Source: Malurus cyaneus samueli (Eukaryota > Chordata > Aves > Passeriformes > Maluridae). Taken from it: DNA of 64,000 bases. The stretch is taken from positions 11,988,749 to 12,052,748 of the forward strand of contig CM019228.1 of the NCBI GenBank assembly GCA_009741485.1, read 5' to 3'. The position numbers and the translations under genes are program-made. The notes beneath the pieces are model-generated. The model made no database searches. It had not been told where the DNA came from and was given only the letters and a program-made list of their open reading frames with translations. Position 1 is the first letter of the stretch, and every line of letters begins with the position of its first letter. Shown here in pieces: positions 1-11,780 of the stretch.

Positions 1-3000
1 ACTGCTTTTCCTGGGACAACCTGGTAATTCATAGTAATTCATTCAGGAGCCCTTTTCCTGGTTATCTTGTCTGCTTTTATTCCAGCAATTTAAGCAAGGT
101 ACAGAAATCATTCTCTGTCTGATAGGTTGCTAGCAAACACTTTTGCTGAAATTAAAACCCTTTGTCTGTTGTAACAGTTTTAAAGGAGGAGAGCAGGTTT
201 GTATTTCTTATCCATGTGCCATTTTTAAATTGCACTGTAGGTCTGGAGCTCTGGGAACCAATGAGATTAGTGGAGGATTTAGAAAGCCTGGAAAAGTTGC
301 TGCATCTTGCAAGATCAAGTTTTTATTGTCTAAAGAGTAAGGGTTATGTACCAATAGATTCCAGTCAGAGCATTTTTCTTTAGCACAGTGTAAATCTGTG
401 ATTTGAGTCTGTAGTGTCTGTTTTCCTCTTTTTCAAGAGGCAGTGAAGAACATGGTTGTGTCTTGCACTGGTAGGAGTGATTTCCCAGAACAGGTTAGCA
501 TGAAGTGAATGTGGAACAGTCTTTAGGTGCCTTCAGTTCTGGTTCACTCATGCAGTTCTCAGCCGGGCTGAGGCTGCCAGCTGACTCCCACCATCTCTAC
601 TCTGAGAAGAAGTGGACCTTAACTCTCTGTAGAAGGGACACTGAATGTGCTACCAACGCACTGTAATTTGACTTGGAGAGCCTTGTGGAGCTCTGCAGAG
701 CCTACATGTAGTAAAAAGCTTCATTGGCTGCATCTCTGATAGGTTCCTGGTTTTCAGGTGGTTTCATTGTTGCTTCCTTTCTTTATATTGACAACATACA
801 GCATCTAAGCCTGTTAGTAACAGAACTGCATAAATCTGCTGCTGGTTTTTATTATGATCAGTAAAGTCCATCAGAAACTGATCAGAAGAATGAAGGTGGA
901 GATGAATAGGTGTTCAATAGCTAGTTGGTAGCTAGGTAAGGTAGACACAGTCCAAGTACTTTGCAAGGAATTTAACTGCATTTGGGTAACTTTTTATTAT
1001 AAAGGGAACAGTAGTGGTGGGCAGACACTAAGACTTACAGTGTTCAAAACAGCATCAGTCCCAAGTCGCTGTGCAATGGAGCAATTTCAGTGCCTGTATG
1101 ATGAGAACTAAGAGTGACTTGTGAGCCAGGAAACATGAGTTCTTAACTTGCCTGTGGTCATAGAGCACATTGATTTCCCTTCTTGGTGTCTCAGTGGTTT
1201 CATGTGGAATGTGGTGCTGAGGACACTTACCTTGCTCTGGGAAGCCCTTTCTGATCTGTACATGTTTAGCGGTGTTACGCCTGCACAGCATGGTCTGTTC
1301 TTAACTGCACTGTCTCTGTGTAATAACACAGAGAACACGGGAAAGGTTTGAAATGTGAACATACTGAAAATCCTGAAATAAATCTTGCTCTGCGGTATTT
1401 AACTGAAACATGGAAGTTTTGACACTTGATGGTTTTAACAAGAAACTGAAACTATCCATTTCTTACTGTTTTCATTTTTTGAAAATGTCACAATTGCAGT
1501 TTCAGTTCAGGCAAAATCTTAAAATAAATGCCTCAGAGGCAACAAATAAAGCAATTTTCTTGCTCTAAACTTCATTCCTGACTCCCATATAATGTGAACC
1601 ACATGCAGTAGCTAATGTGTATGTGAGTGCACATTATATGTTCCTGTATGAGTTTGGAGGTGGTGCATTTGAAAGTTATAAATGAAGGATGCTGAGCTTA
1701 TATGAACAAGACAGGCCTTTATGACTTTGAACTTCAGTACTGAAGTGAGCCATGAGGGTAAGATTGAAAGTCTGAGCAACAGTTTGCTATTCAGTTCACC
1801 CACTGGTGGATGATACAGTGATTTCCTAGCAGAACAACTCCTTAAGCTGAAGAAAGATTCAAATGGAGACATTTTGAATTGAGACACAACCATGAAACAC
1901 AATATAAAGTATTTGCTCATTTGGTGAAAATGCTGTTCTCTGCAAGCATTTGTTCTCTGCATTTTAAGGTGCTACTTTAGCAAACCAAAACCAATTATTG
2001 GTGTGCCTGATTATGTTTGAGAAAAGGATGATATTAAAGAAATACTGCACAAGACTCTGACAGCAGGATTTCTTATTGCTTGTACTCCCCTCTACAGTTT
2101 AGAGTGCTAGACCAAACCTTCCTAGGATCAAAGTTCAAGCAGTTTTGCATGAGCTACAGGGCGAGTTTCAGTCCTTCCAGCCACTGACAGAAGTTCCCTC
2201 TCATTTGCTGATGTGAACCAAACTGACATCCTGGCATTTCTGTAGTTCACAGATCTCGGCTGCAGATCTGGGGAAAAGTGTCTTTGCAGGGTGGAAGTGG
2301 GGTTAAGGAGTTGAATAACTAATTCAGCTAAATAGCTGAGAGACTAGAGGAAAATCACTTGATAGGGAAGGTGCTGATACTGTAAGCACTATTTTAGTAA
2401 AGTAATTGGGAGAAGGACATGTTGGTAGCAGGAGCAGAAGTGCACATGGCCTGCATCTAACAAGGAAGGTTTTTATGGAAGCTCTGGAGTCAGGTGTTGG
2501 AATTGAGTGCATGGACACAGCTGCCTCTGCTGTTCCTTTCTCTGCAATGTGAGCAGCTCCTTCTTTCAGTCAAAGATCAGCTCTAAAATGGTGCAAGTAC
2601 ATGGTGTCCCTTATGCTATGAAATACCATCTTTGCTCAATTACTGGAAAGCCTCACTCCCACAGGGAGCCACGAAGCTGTAATGGAGTTGAACACAAACA
2701 TTTGTTTTGTTTAAAAACCCTGGTGTAACATTGCTGTGCAACTTTGGATATGTCAGTTCCTGTAAATGCTCCGAGCCTGAGACCAACAGTGCAGAAAGCG
2801 CTGGAAGAACCCGTTGTGGAAGCGAGGTTTACCAACCTCTCCAATGTTTCATGCTGGCTTCAGTGATCTCCGTGGCTCCCTGCTTCTGTGAGGGCTTCCA
2901 GCTTTCTGGTTGTGACATTTCTCCTGATGTGCTCAGACAGAGGGAATATGCAAAAGGACGGCTGCAGCTCTGTGCTCAGGAGATGTCATCTCCGATGGAC

Positions 3001-3059
3001 GTCAGGCAGGGGAGCAGCAATTAAGGCTCCAGCCGACTCTCTGCTCAAGCTCCAGGCAC
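1..3059. other. Non-coding spacer, nothing recognised
   Basis: Mixed AT-rich DNA with only short overlapping open frames (116 codons or fewer) on both strands and no recognisable domain. Small symmetric pieces are visible: a tandem 10-mer at 24-43, a 9-pair hairpin with tetraloop AATA at 1313-1334 and a 16-base perfect palindrome ACTTCAGTACTGAAGT at 1731-1746. Repeats of these sizes are expected by chance in 64 kb, so I attach no function to them. Confidence 0.6.
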
Positions 3060-3375
3060 ACTGGGGGAGGAGAAGAGAGGAAAAGAAGGTATAAGGGAAA
3101 AGTAAGATACTGGGAAAGCAGGGAGAGAAGGAGAGAGAGAGTGAAAGGTAGAGAGGGGGAAGAAAGGGAAACAACATAGAAGAATGGGAAATAAGAGCAG
3201 CATGGGACAAGTCTAGAGGAAAAATACAAAAATGTCTAAGAAGGGGGAATGATAAAGAGAGTGGAAACAGAAAGGATATAAAGGAATGAACATGTGACTT
3301 TGTGAGATGAAACAAAGAGGAGGTGGCAGAATGAGATAGGTAGCAAGGAAAAGAGAGCAGAGAAATGTGGGCAAC
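3060..3375 (+). repeat. Purine-rich (GA-rich) low-complexity tract
   Basis: For about 310 bases the + strand is overwhelmingly A and G (GAGAGAGAGA, GGGGGAAGAAAGGG and similar), with few C or T. It is irregular rather than a clean microsatellite. The minus-strand frames reading through it are serine/leucine/phenylalanine-rich products of the composition, not proteins. Confidence 0.75.
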
Positions 3376-4100
3376 TTGTGTGCTTTTAGCTGTTTGCTGC
3401 TAAGAAGCCCATTGTGCCAATCCACCAACTGTGGTGCAGGAGAATCCCTTTATTCCTGACTTACAGTGAGGACCCAATTGTAAATCAGCTGCTGTTTTAT
3501 GGTTATGTGTCAGTGGGCAGAAGCACTGAATTGCTTTCACAGATGCATCCAAGACACCAGTTTGACAGTGCTGGAAATTAATGCTTAAAATTAACATTTG
3601 GAACAGCAAGCTAAGCAACTTGTACCTCACCTGCTGTGCCATGTAAAAGATCTGTTACTAGAACAGATACAGGCATCAGTCCCTTGGGAAACTAAAGATT
3701 TTGAGATTACAGCTGAATTAGGGGTTGAATGTGCTTTATGAAGCCCAAATTTTCTTAATAAAATTACTAAATCTTTTCTGTATTTCCAATTTTGTTATTT
3801 GAATACAGAGAGGTTTTCATCACTTCCAACTGTTCAGTCTCCGATTTTGAGGTTCTCTTGCTTTTTTCCTGCTGCTCAGCATCATCATGACTTTCTGTTT
3901 TCTAGTAACTGATTAACTGGGATCTTCTATTTTGTACCTGCTTTGAACTTCTGTGCTGGAGCTGAGCATCCATTCCTTGTCTTCACCTATTTTTAAATAC
4001 AATATTACTCTCTTGAGGAATCCAGTGTCTTTGTTCCATAATCCTACTTTGGTAGCTGATCTAGGAATGGGTAAAAGTTCTGGGTGATGACCATCATGAG
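3376..4100. other. AT-rich spacer
   Basis: Nothing recognised between the purine tract and the CR1 fragment. T-rich and A-rich patches such as 3755-3800 are visible, with no coding signal. Confidence 0.5.
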
Positions 4101-4160
4101 CAATAGAATCATGGAATTATTTAGGTTGGAAAAGACTTTCAAGATCATCAACATCACTGG
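4101..4160 (-). mobile_element. CR1 LINE 3'-end fragment
   Basis: The + strand carries AATAGAATCATGGAATTATT followed by a GGTTGGAAAAGACTTTCAAG-type block and GATCATCA. This is the reverse complement of the well-known avian CR1 3' end, where the terminal octamer repeat follows the target-like GATCATC/TTGGAA motif. Only the terminal ~60 bases survive, so it is a typical severely 5'-truncated dead copy. It supports a bird (or other sauropsid) source. Confidence 0.8.
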
Positions 4161-4479
4161 CTCACTCTTTCTTTGTCCATTTTGAATTCCTGACTGGCTA
4201 AAAGAAACCAACTTCTGAAAAGCTTTTTCCAGAGTCTCTCGGTGCACCAGTTATTAAACCTTGAAATACAATTTGGAACATAACCTATGATGGGATTATT
4301 AAATCTACAAGGTTTAGCTGCAAAGAGCCGGGCTATTGCCAGAGCTCCATGCTTTTGCTTATTAATGGTTACTAAATTGGGGTGAGAGCTGGCAGAGGGC
4401 AAGTGGAGAGTGAGCTGGAGAGAAGCACAACCCTTATGCATTCAGTATCCTTTGCAGTGTTTTATTTTCCCCATCTGGA
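4161..4479. other. Spacer between CR1 fragment and candidate regulatory block
   Basis: AT-rich DNA with no repeat or gene that I recognise. Its short overlapping frames have no coding character. Confidence 0.5.
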
Positions 4480-4800
4480 TTTCCCCCTGCCGAGCAGCAA
4501 GCGGGCGCTCAGACGTGCGCACGGTGCCAGACAGCTGAGGAGGCGCGAGGAGTCAGCCCGGTGACGTTTGGCATCGCTGGGCCTCTTTGTGCCAGCGGTT
4601 TAGTGCCAAGAGTAATTGTGATTTACACCCCCTGCCCCTTTGGTGGCAAAATGGTTTTGATTAAGTGCATACCACATTTATTAAGTCTTGCACAACCCAG
4701 CACAGGGTCTTGGCTGGGACGCCGTAAAAGGCAGTGAGATTTACACATCTCACTGCAGGATTCATTTAATCTCTTGGGGATTTACTGACCTTCAATTAGA
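4480..4800. promoter_or_regulatory. Candidate cis-regulatory block (CNE-like)
   Basis: Composition changes sharply here. A CpG-retaining stretch (GCGGGCGCTC, CGTGCGCACGG, GGAGGCGCGAGG, about 4500-4580) is followed by homeodomain/bHLH-like cores (AGTAATTGTGATTTAC, GATTAAGTGC, TTATTAAGTC) and then a perfect 10-pair hairpin at 4731-4756. Repeat-free, CpG-retaining, ATTA-rich DNA in a gene desert is the texture of vertebrate conserved non-coding elements. Conservation itself is not testable from this window. Confidence 0.4.
4731..4756. repeat. Perfect inverted repeat, 10-bp arms, 6-base loop
   Basis: Arms GCAGTGAGAT and ATCTCACTGC are exact reverse complements flanking the loop TTACAC. The symmetry stops at both ends. 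It lies at the downstream edge of the candidate regulatory block. It could fold as an RNA hairpin if transcribed or bind a dimeric factor as DNA; neither is shown. Confidence 0.85.
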
Positions 4801-6765
4801 ACTGTTAAGTACTGTTTACTTGGTACCTAAATCATGTAAGGCCCAGCTAGAGTTTCTTTTTTTGTTTTCATTAGTAATGTTGTGATTAAATGTGGGAAGA
4901 GAAGGGAAAAGACCAAAATACTATTTGACCATTGAACACACACCCTAAAGAGAAAGACTTTGAAGGTCTTAAATCAAAATACTGAACCAAACCAACTCAT
5001 TTTTCCTTAATGATCTCTGATAAGAAGCCATTGGTTCAACTGAAAGACAAAGAGTGACTTTCTGGGAGTCATGTACATACCAAAGGACACCTTCCCCCCT
5101 TTCTTTGCGTTCAACTAATTCACTGTCTGTGGATTTAATGGAAGAGTAATTTTTAACTTCAGAGAACTTCCAAAGAGGTGTTGAAAGAACTTCTCAGGTT
5201 GACTGTGAAAAATGTATCTGCTTCATTGCCCAAAGTCACCAAAGTTATCTGCAGTTAAGGTACTTCTTTTAGTGAGCCAAGAGCCACTGTATTGTGAAGT
5301 AGGATTGTTCTTACTCTTCTTTCAATATAGTCCCAACCACTTCAGAAGGTCTCCTGTGATTCTAAGGAGAAGATCATCTGTCCTTTCTAACCAAATACAT
5401 AGAATTTAGAACTGGCATAGCAGATTAAAAGTGAAAATTAGATCTGAGCCTACATTACAGAGCAAAAATGTCAGTATTTTAGGTCTAGATTACCACAGAA
5501 CAATTATGTTATTCCATCTGGATAACATCACACTGAGAAAGGAAGGGCAAAGATTTTATGTTTGTGAATGGAGCTCTGGTTAATGATGAGGTTTTTCTGA
5601 TGAAAAGGTCTCCTCCTGGTAAATAGCTTCTGGTCTTCCAGAACACGGTGTTTTTAATAATTGGCTGAAAAATATTGGCAGATTATGGGCATCTAGGTGT
5701 GATTTCTCATCATTCAGAAATGAACTAATTTGGTCTAAGCTTTTTAGGGCAAGTTGGTCGTGTGGGCATCTTTTCTGCACCCTGATTAGATGAACACATA
5801 CAGCAGCACTGAGGACCTGTTTGCTAGGATGAAAGTGGAGTTTGACAACCTGAAAATTCCTTTTCCACAAGTATTCTCTAAATGTTTCTGTAGAACTTGG
5901 CTGCTTCTGAGATTTTTCCTGCCAAGAAACTGGTTGGCTGGACTGCTCATGGAAAGTGAACCCCAAAGGAACCATGAGCACAGGCAAAATGAGTTCATGG
6001 GTTGGAGAGCTAGAGAGAATGTCGAGCATTCACTCAGCTCTCATTAGTAGCTCGGGCTTCTTGCTTCCTCCTGACTACTCAAATTAATAACCCAGCTCTC
6101 CATCCTTGTGCTTTCTCTGGCATTATATCAAGAGTGGGGGAATGAGGTGTGAAGGGGTTCAAGGAAACAGTCAAATGGTATATGCCCTTTTAATTCAAGG
6201 TGTAGAAAATTCCCTTGAGACCTAAATCAGAAATTCAACTCACATCTCCTGTCACAACCAGAGCTATACAGCATCTGAACTGGAGCACTTGGAGATAATT
6301 TACAGTTTCTGGTCATTGAGCTGAGTCAAATCAAAGTCTATCTTTTTAAAGGTACATCAGTTAACCTATGTGTATTTTGGATTTTGAATTTTACACCATC
6401 TCATCTGGGTAATGACTGTTTAGGGCATGTGTGCACTCAGTGGTAAGTAATGTATGAATGGAAAAGGTCCTTTAAAATGTTGTCTATGTTGGTGGCATTC
6501 AGCACCATAAGGCCACAGTAAAATTAAAAGGCAAAGAAGGGAGAAGTAGGAAGTCTCAAAAGGCCATGTTTTTCACCTTGCTCTCTAGTTACAAAAGTAT
6601 GTATTTTCTGTTGTTTTAACAGCATCATCTCTCATGTTCTGTTGGCTTACTTTGGTTGGGTAAATATGGAATTGTTCCTCTTAAAGTTATGATTTTACTG
6701 AAACTCCTCAAACCCGGAGCTACATTTGCAAGTGCCATTATGTAAACAAGAGGGAATTGCCAGCT
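4801..6765. other. Non-coding spacer
   Basis: Ordinary AT-rich sequence. A 149-codon minus-strand frame (5580-6029) and an overlapping 85-codon plus-strand frame share the same DNA. Neither has a domain, a signal peptide or splice-site context, so I treat both as chance. Confidence 0.5.
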
Positions 6766-6773
6766 TATAAAAG
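6766..6773 (+). promoter_or_regulatory. TATA-like box TATAAAAG
   Basis: An exact strong-type TATA octamer lies about 90 bases upstream of a 72-codon frame (6857-7075) whose ATG has A at -3. TATA-like words occur dozens of times by chance in 64 kb and the small frame matches nothing I know, so this is only a possible promoter. Confidence 0.12.
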
Positions 6774-8269
6774 ACTAGAGGTGAACAACAGAGTGCTGTC
6801 AGGTGTATAATACTGGGAATTGTCCTTTTGGAATAAAGTGTAACTGGAGGTGAAGCATGTCTGAGAGCTCAGCAGTTCCCAGTACTTTGGGTGCCTCATT
6901 TACAGTGTCCGAACTGAGAAATTTTGCGTGGCTGGGTTTGCATGTTTTCACTGATCAGGAATACTACACCCAGTGCCACAGGTCTCGTGATTTTGTTTTT
7001 AAACTGGGACCTTTAAAAGCCCAGCTTGCAGGTCCACAGAGTCTTTTTGGAGTTCTAGATCCAGCACAGTCTTAATGCACAAATCATAGAGATTTTTGAC
7101 TGAGCTTCATGCTGCCTCTGGATCCATAATGGGCCAGGACCAACGCCTAGGTCCAGATTGGTTTCAACACTTGAGGTGTTTGTGGCTTTCCCTGTTTTGG
7201 TTGTTGGATTGATCCTAGTCTTGAAGAAAGGTGCATAAAGGTTGCTACACTGTGGCGAAGGTCCCAGGCATTGTTCATACAAGTTTGGAGGTACCTGGCA
7301 AAGCTTCAGTCACAGCGTGGCAGCGATTTCAACAACTGTGTTACTTTACACACTCTCAAGCAAAAGGCAAACTACATGAGAGGGCCCCGTCCTGCTGGGA
7401 GGGGTGAGCAAGCCCATCCCCCGATGACAGCAGGGCCCTGAGTCCTCTGGTGGCTCCTTGAGATAGGCCAGGCAGTCCTACAGCCCCCAGAAAGCTGCTG
7501 CTCTTGATGAATAGGAGGTGCTAATCTCCTTCTTCCTAAGAGACCTCTTTGTCCAGAAGTGTTGGGATTTAATTGGCTTGTTCACACTTTCTCCAGCAGA
7601 CTCTGACTTCTAACACTTCCTCCACACCCCACCCCCAGCCTTTGGTTCATGGTGTCAACAGGGCTGGAAGTGTTTTAATTCCTTTACAGACAGTCCTCCT
7701 CCACACAAACTGCATGACTGGGTGAACTGCTGGGGTTGGCATGCTGGGAGTCGTTAACCCGAAAAGGAGATTTATTTTTATTTTTTTTCTGGAAGGATTT
7801 AGTCCATTGCACTTGAATGCTTGCTGAGACTGAAGCATTTTCTCTGACCAAACCAGTAATTCTTGAATGGGGGTGGAACAAAAAAAATAATTTGTAATAA
7901 TCTATTTTTTATTTCCTTATTCTTGCCCAAATCTATAATATCCTGACTTGTCTTTACATGTAACAATTGTAACAGCACCCACTGGTCCCAGTGTGCTATA
8001 GGTGTTTGCACTCACCATATGGTGCACTCGAGCTTTCGTGGTGCCACTGGACAATAAAGACCAGTAGCAAAACTGTCAAGTTGCTGGTGCAGGAAATCAG
8101 GGACAAATGAGAAATTAAACACCTTACATTAGACAAGACCTGTTAAATTCCTGATGTATTTTGTCTGGATGACATATTCTTGCTCTTCCATTTTCCATTT
8201 GTGCAGCATCAGCCACATTAGAGCTTGTGATAGTGTGAGCAGGTGCTGCTGGAAAGTCATTAGGGTGAG
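6774..8269. other. Spacer with A/T-rich runs
   Basis: Contains a C-rich patch near 7620-7640 and T-rich or A-rich runs at about 7767-7790 and 7879-7920. I recognise no gene or mobile element. Confidence 0.5.
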
Positions 8270-8460
8270 GAACAAAATGGAAGGGGAACTTGTGGTCAGA
8301 TTGATAAGGAGAAGAAAGGAGCTAAGAGTTCAGAGAAAGAGCCTGTGGAAATTAAGATGGTAGGAGGTAGGGCCAGAACAAAATCAGGAATTTGTTTGGA
8401 GAGAGGAGGTTATATAGATGTGGCAGATACAGTCATTAGGTACAGACAGACATTAAGGGC
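8270..8460 (+). repeat. Purine-rich tract (shorter)
   Basis: The + strand is dominated by A and G (for example GGAGAAGAAAGGAGCTAAGAG), with the same strand polarity as the tract at 3060-3375. It is imperfect and grades into ordinary sequence on both sides. Confidence 0.5.
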
Positions 8461-8814
8461 CAGAGGGAGAGCTGAAGGCCAGATAGCCATAGTGCTGCTC
8501 AGAGCTGCTGAGAAGATTCACCTCTGTGACTGCTTTGGGACATTCACTAATTGCACCAGAGGCCTTGGATGCCTGGGAAGGCTGTTCCAGCACACTGACA
8601 GTGTGTCCATTGTGTAGTCCTCACTCCCTGGGTATGGGAGGCACCACCCTCCCAGTCCTAGAGCTGAGAACTGGGACTGTGGAACAGCCTCTGCAAAGTC
8701 TGTGTCACTCTTAAATCATTGTTCCAAAGAAAGTATGGGATTGCCTTTTCTTTTTGTTTTGGATACTTGAGTCATAGCCAACAAATAGAAAACTCATTCC
8801 ATGGTTATCTGAAA
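8461..8814. other. Spacer
   Basis: Unremarkable. A short stretch near 8570-8600 (GGCTGTTCCAGCACACTGAC) faintly recalls a CR1 internal segment but is too short to call. Confidence 0.4.
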
Positions 8815-9480
8815 GACGATGTCACATACAATGGCAATTAGAAATATTTCCAAAATTAAACCTCCAAAGGCGGAAGCGAATTACAATGCAGGCAACCTTT
8901 GACCCTGGAGAATCATAATGGCTTCCTGGATTTGGAGATATTATGAGCTGAAGCCAGAGAGGTACTGCTGCTGGGTCGTAAGAAGTGTTAAAATTAGAAC
9001 ACAATGTGGTAACCTTGGGTGTGTCTTTCTGATCTGCAATCTCCTCCCACCCACACCTCTGTTTAATAATGATGTGTTTTGAAAGGCTTGCGCCTGGCTG
9101 CCTTAATGTCTCGGCATTCACTCCGCGTGCATCAGCTTCGGTGCTTATCACTCTGTCAGACTGTGGGCCACAAGCCAAAAAACTACAGAACTACTTGTTT
9201 ACCCCTAAGTATGGGAGCAAGGCCACAAAGTAAAGACCGCTACTATGCTGGGGGCCAAGGAAATCAGATGTGTGTGCACATAACCTCTCTGAGAAGCCTT
9301 TGTCTCAATTTTGGTTTGGCTTATTTTTGACATTTTAACTTAGTTTCTGGGCCTAGACCTGCAAGCTCATCCCGCTGGGAAACAGGGATCTTGTTTCTTT
9401 ATACACCCCCAGCATAGGCTTATTATTCCAACAACAGCAGTATCCAGAGGGGGCTGGTCACATTGTACCAGGCTTTGTGC
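8815..9480. promoter_or_regulatory. Candidate cis-regulatory block (CNE-like)
   Basis: Repeat-free DNA with many homeodomain-like cores (GGCAATTAGAAA, AAAATTAAACC, GTTAAAATTAG, TTTAATAATGATG) and scattered retained CpGs (GGCGGAAGCGAATTAC, CTCCGCGTGC). At 8893-8905 the minus strand reads GGGTCAAAGGTTG, close to the DR1 element bound by HNF4/COUP-TF-type receptors (the second half-site has two mismatches). The enhancer role is inferred from texture only. Confidence 0.35.
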
Positions 9481-9639
9481 AAACACATAATAAAAGACAA
9501 CTCTGGGCTAAAAAGAAAAAAATTACAGTCTAAGCAGACAAGGCAGACAGTGGGTTTTTCTTCGGGAGAGTGACAGAGAGATAAGCTGGTCTAGGAAATG
9601 TTAGGACATTTAAAATCTTTTCCTGTTCTCTCTCACAGA

Positions 9640-10480
9640 AGAAAGAACATTATATTTGGCTACATACACGAATCCAGATTTAAAAATAGCTGGGTTCCTT
9701 CCTGGCTGAGGGAGAATGACAGAAATGAGTCAAATTTATTAGCCGCTTAGCAAGCTTGTATTGAATTTTTGCTTGTTGGGACTCCCCCAAGTAATTGTGT
9801 TTTTACAAAAAAGTTGGTTGAGGAAGAGTTTCATGGGCAAATACCTTGATTTATGCATGGACATGCAGGAGAAAAACAAGTCCAGTGTTTGTGTGAGTGA
9901 ATTCCAGCCACACAAATTTTTGAGACATGAAGCCAAGGGGGCAGAATTGTCATCAGACTGATTTGGGAGCTGGATTTAGTTGAAGGGCAACATTTTAAAA
10001 GCACCTAAGTGATACGGGAGCCTCAGGGCAAGTCTTCAGCAGGCGGGGCTTGTTAGGGGGAATGCGGTATGGTGCTAATGTAGCTGGGCTCTGCGGGATC
10101 CCGGCACCCAGGCAGGGCTGGGGTGGGGGGGATTTAGCAGCTTAGGGACCTCTGCCCTGGGAGCCGTGCTGCGGTATTGACTTTCACTCTGTGCCATTTT
10201 TAAAGGTGATTTAGGCGTGAGCACTGGATTTACCACCGTATTAAGGTGCCGATCTGCCACTAAAGGCAGTGAAGGCTGGGAGCTTTAAATGCCTTTATGG
10301 AGGGTCTGAGCCTCAGGGCCAGATTTACAGAGCTGTGTAGATATCTGAAATGCCTGGTGATCTTTACAAAAGCACCAAATGAGCTAGACCTGTCTCCTCT
10401 TGACTTCAAAGTGACTGACTAGTCGAGATAAGAAGGTTGGTCCAAGATCTGTGTCTCAAGCTGCCTGTATGGCTTTGTGG
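9640..10480. promoter_or_regulatory. Candidate cis-regulatory block (CNE-like)
   Basis: An AT-rich half (9640-9960) passes into a more GC-rich half with retained CpGs (10030-10270: GGCGGGGCTTG, GCTGCGGTATTGAC, TTAGGCGTGAGC, CACCGTATTAAGGTGCCG). TAAT/ATTA cores and TTTAAAGGTGATTT-type words are dense, and there is no repeat. A 61-codon minus frame across 10075-10260 has no recognisable content. Confidence 0.3.
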
Positions 10481-10743
10481 AGATGATCTTTAGGAGAGCA
10501 TCTTACCTTGAAGCCCAGCTCAATCTCACTGAAGGTCAGAGGGTTGTGGGTATTTCTGAAAATGTTGCCTGCCAAAATTATTAGTAAACAGAAGGGGTTT
10601 GCTGTAGTGAAAACTATTGACCTGCTTGACATCCAGTATGCTCTGCATGTGCTTTACTTTTGTTATGCAATAACAAAACCAAATGTGACAGAGGAAAATG
10701 GAATTCCTGTATTTCCCCTTGGAGTATGGGATATTCCACAGTG
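10481..10743. other. Spacer
   Basis: AT-rich. Two overlapping 78-codon frames on opposite strands cover the same bases, which is typical of chance open frames. Nothing else seen. Confidence 0.5.
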
Positions 10744-10799
10744 AGAACAAGGTGTTCAACATAGAAAAATGGGAAAAAGCAAAATGAACAAGGTGTTTG
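10744..10799. promoter_or_regulatory. Steroid-receptor-type inverted repeat, followed by a second weaker copy
   Basis: AGAACAAGGTGTTCA (10744-10758) matches the glucocorticoid/androgen/progesterone receptor element AGAACA-N3-TGTTCT at 11 of 12 defined bases. The 12-mer GAACAAGGTGTT recurs exactly at 10786-10797, 41 bases later, where the outer half-site bases decay. The match is visible in the sequence; receptor binding is inference. Confidence 0.4.
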
Positions 10800-11519
10800 G
10801 GGTGAAAGAGAAGGGGAGCATCAGTTAATGGAGTAAAGGGAAGGAAAAATGGGTAAACATGTGGCTCAAGTGGAACTTCTGTGCCAGAGTAGGTGAAGTA
10901 ATTTGTGCAAGATACTCCTTGTCTTTGCCTGCAACTGAAGGCTCTGAGGACAAGTGAGAAGGTGCTTCAAACTCTACTCCAGGACTGTGGATGCTGGATG
11001 AAGACCTTTTTTACCATCAGATGATGGGTGGGTTTCCTGTGCAGCAAGGAAATCTTCAGCACCACCACTGCAAGCCATGCCAGCAGCCAATTCACTGAAG
11101 TTCTTTTCCCCCATTGCTGTTGCCATCACAGTCACAGCTGGCCCTGAAGGCTTTTCTGCTGTTCTTAAAGGATGTTAATAAGAGAGTGCATTTGCTTTTC
11201 TGCCTGACAGGGAAAAGAAAGTAAGATTTTTAACAGATATTCTTCAAATTCAGTTGTAAAGATTCAGCTCTTTGTCCTGTCCTTGTGGTGTGGCTATCTT
11301 AGATCTGATTGCTAGAGAGCTGTTGTAACAGATCTTCACCTAGTCTGGAAATCCTTTCTTCTGATATGGCTGCTGAGGAGTTATAACAAAAAAGGACAAT
11401 GATCCATGGTCATGTTGCACGGAATATTCCATTGTGAGGGGAAGTGGTGACAAGGGCTTGCTTAAGTCAGAAATGGATGTGGGTAAGATTGAGGTTGGTC
11501 TCTACCCCTGAGGTGTATC
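10800..11519. other. Spacer, purine-leaning at its start
   Basis: The first 60 bases are A/G-rich on the + strand. A lone TTCAGCACC (11055-11063) equals the left half of an RE1/NRSF site but lacks the right half. No gene. Confidence 0.5.
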
Positions 11520-11780
11520 TGTGAGAGGGGACAGTGTGGGCCGAGTAGCCCCAAAGCTCCCTTGGCCTAGAGTGCAGTCAGAAGCAGTAAGGGCAGAGAG
11601 CAGGGCAGGGAGGAGGGAAGGCACGTCCCTGCTGCCCTGCTGGAGCCATGGCGATGTGACAGCCCGTGCCGAGCCCTGGCTGTCCGGTGACAGCGGCCCC
11701 GACAGCTCTGGGTGCTGCGTGTGTGTCCCGCCTGCCCGGGGCTGAGAGCAGAGCGGCTGAGGCAGCTGCCTGCAGTGCCT
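11520..11780. other. GC-rich patch
   Basis: GC content rises with several CpGs (GTGCCGAGCCC, TGTCCGGTGACAGCGGCCCCGA, GCCCGGGGC). Three overlapping frames on both strands result from the stop-poor composition. It is too short and too CpG-poor to call a CpG island. Confidence 0.4.

Noticed and set aside
1313..1334. 9-pair hairpin with tetraloop
   Set aside because: Several 9-bp inverted repeats with short loops are expected by chance; no supporting context.
1731..1746. 16-base perfect palindrome
   Set aside because: Roughly one palindrome of this length is expected by chance in 64 kb, and its surroundings show nothing else.
2986..3315. 109-codon minus frame rich in S, L and F
   Set aside because: Direct translation of the purine tract's complement; a low-complexity artefact.
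7446..7458. CTCF-like sequence on the minus strand (11/13)
   Set aside because: Two core mismatches; such matches are common.
8556..8610. Faint resemblance to a CR1 internal segment
   Set aside because: Only about 15 bases match (GGCTGTTCCAGCACA); too short to separate from chance.
11055..11063. Left half of an RE1/NRSF silencer (TTCAGCACC)
   Set aside because: The required right half-site is absent at any normal spacing.
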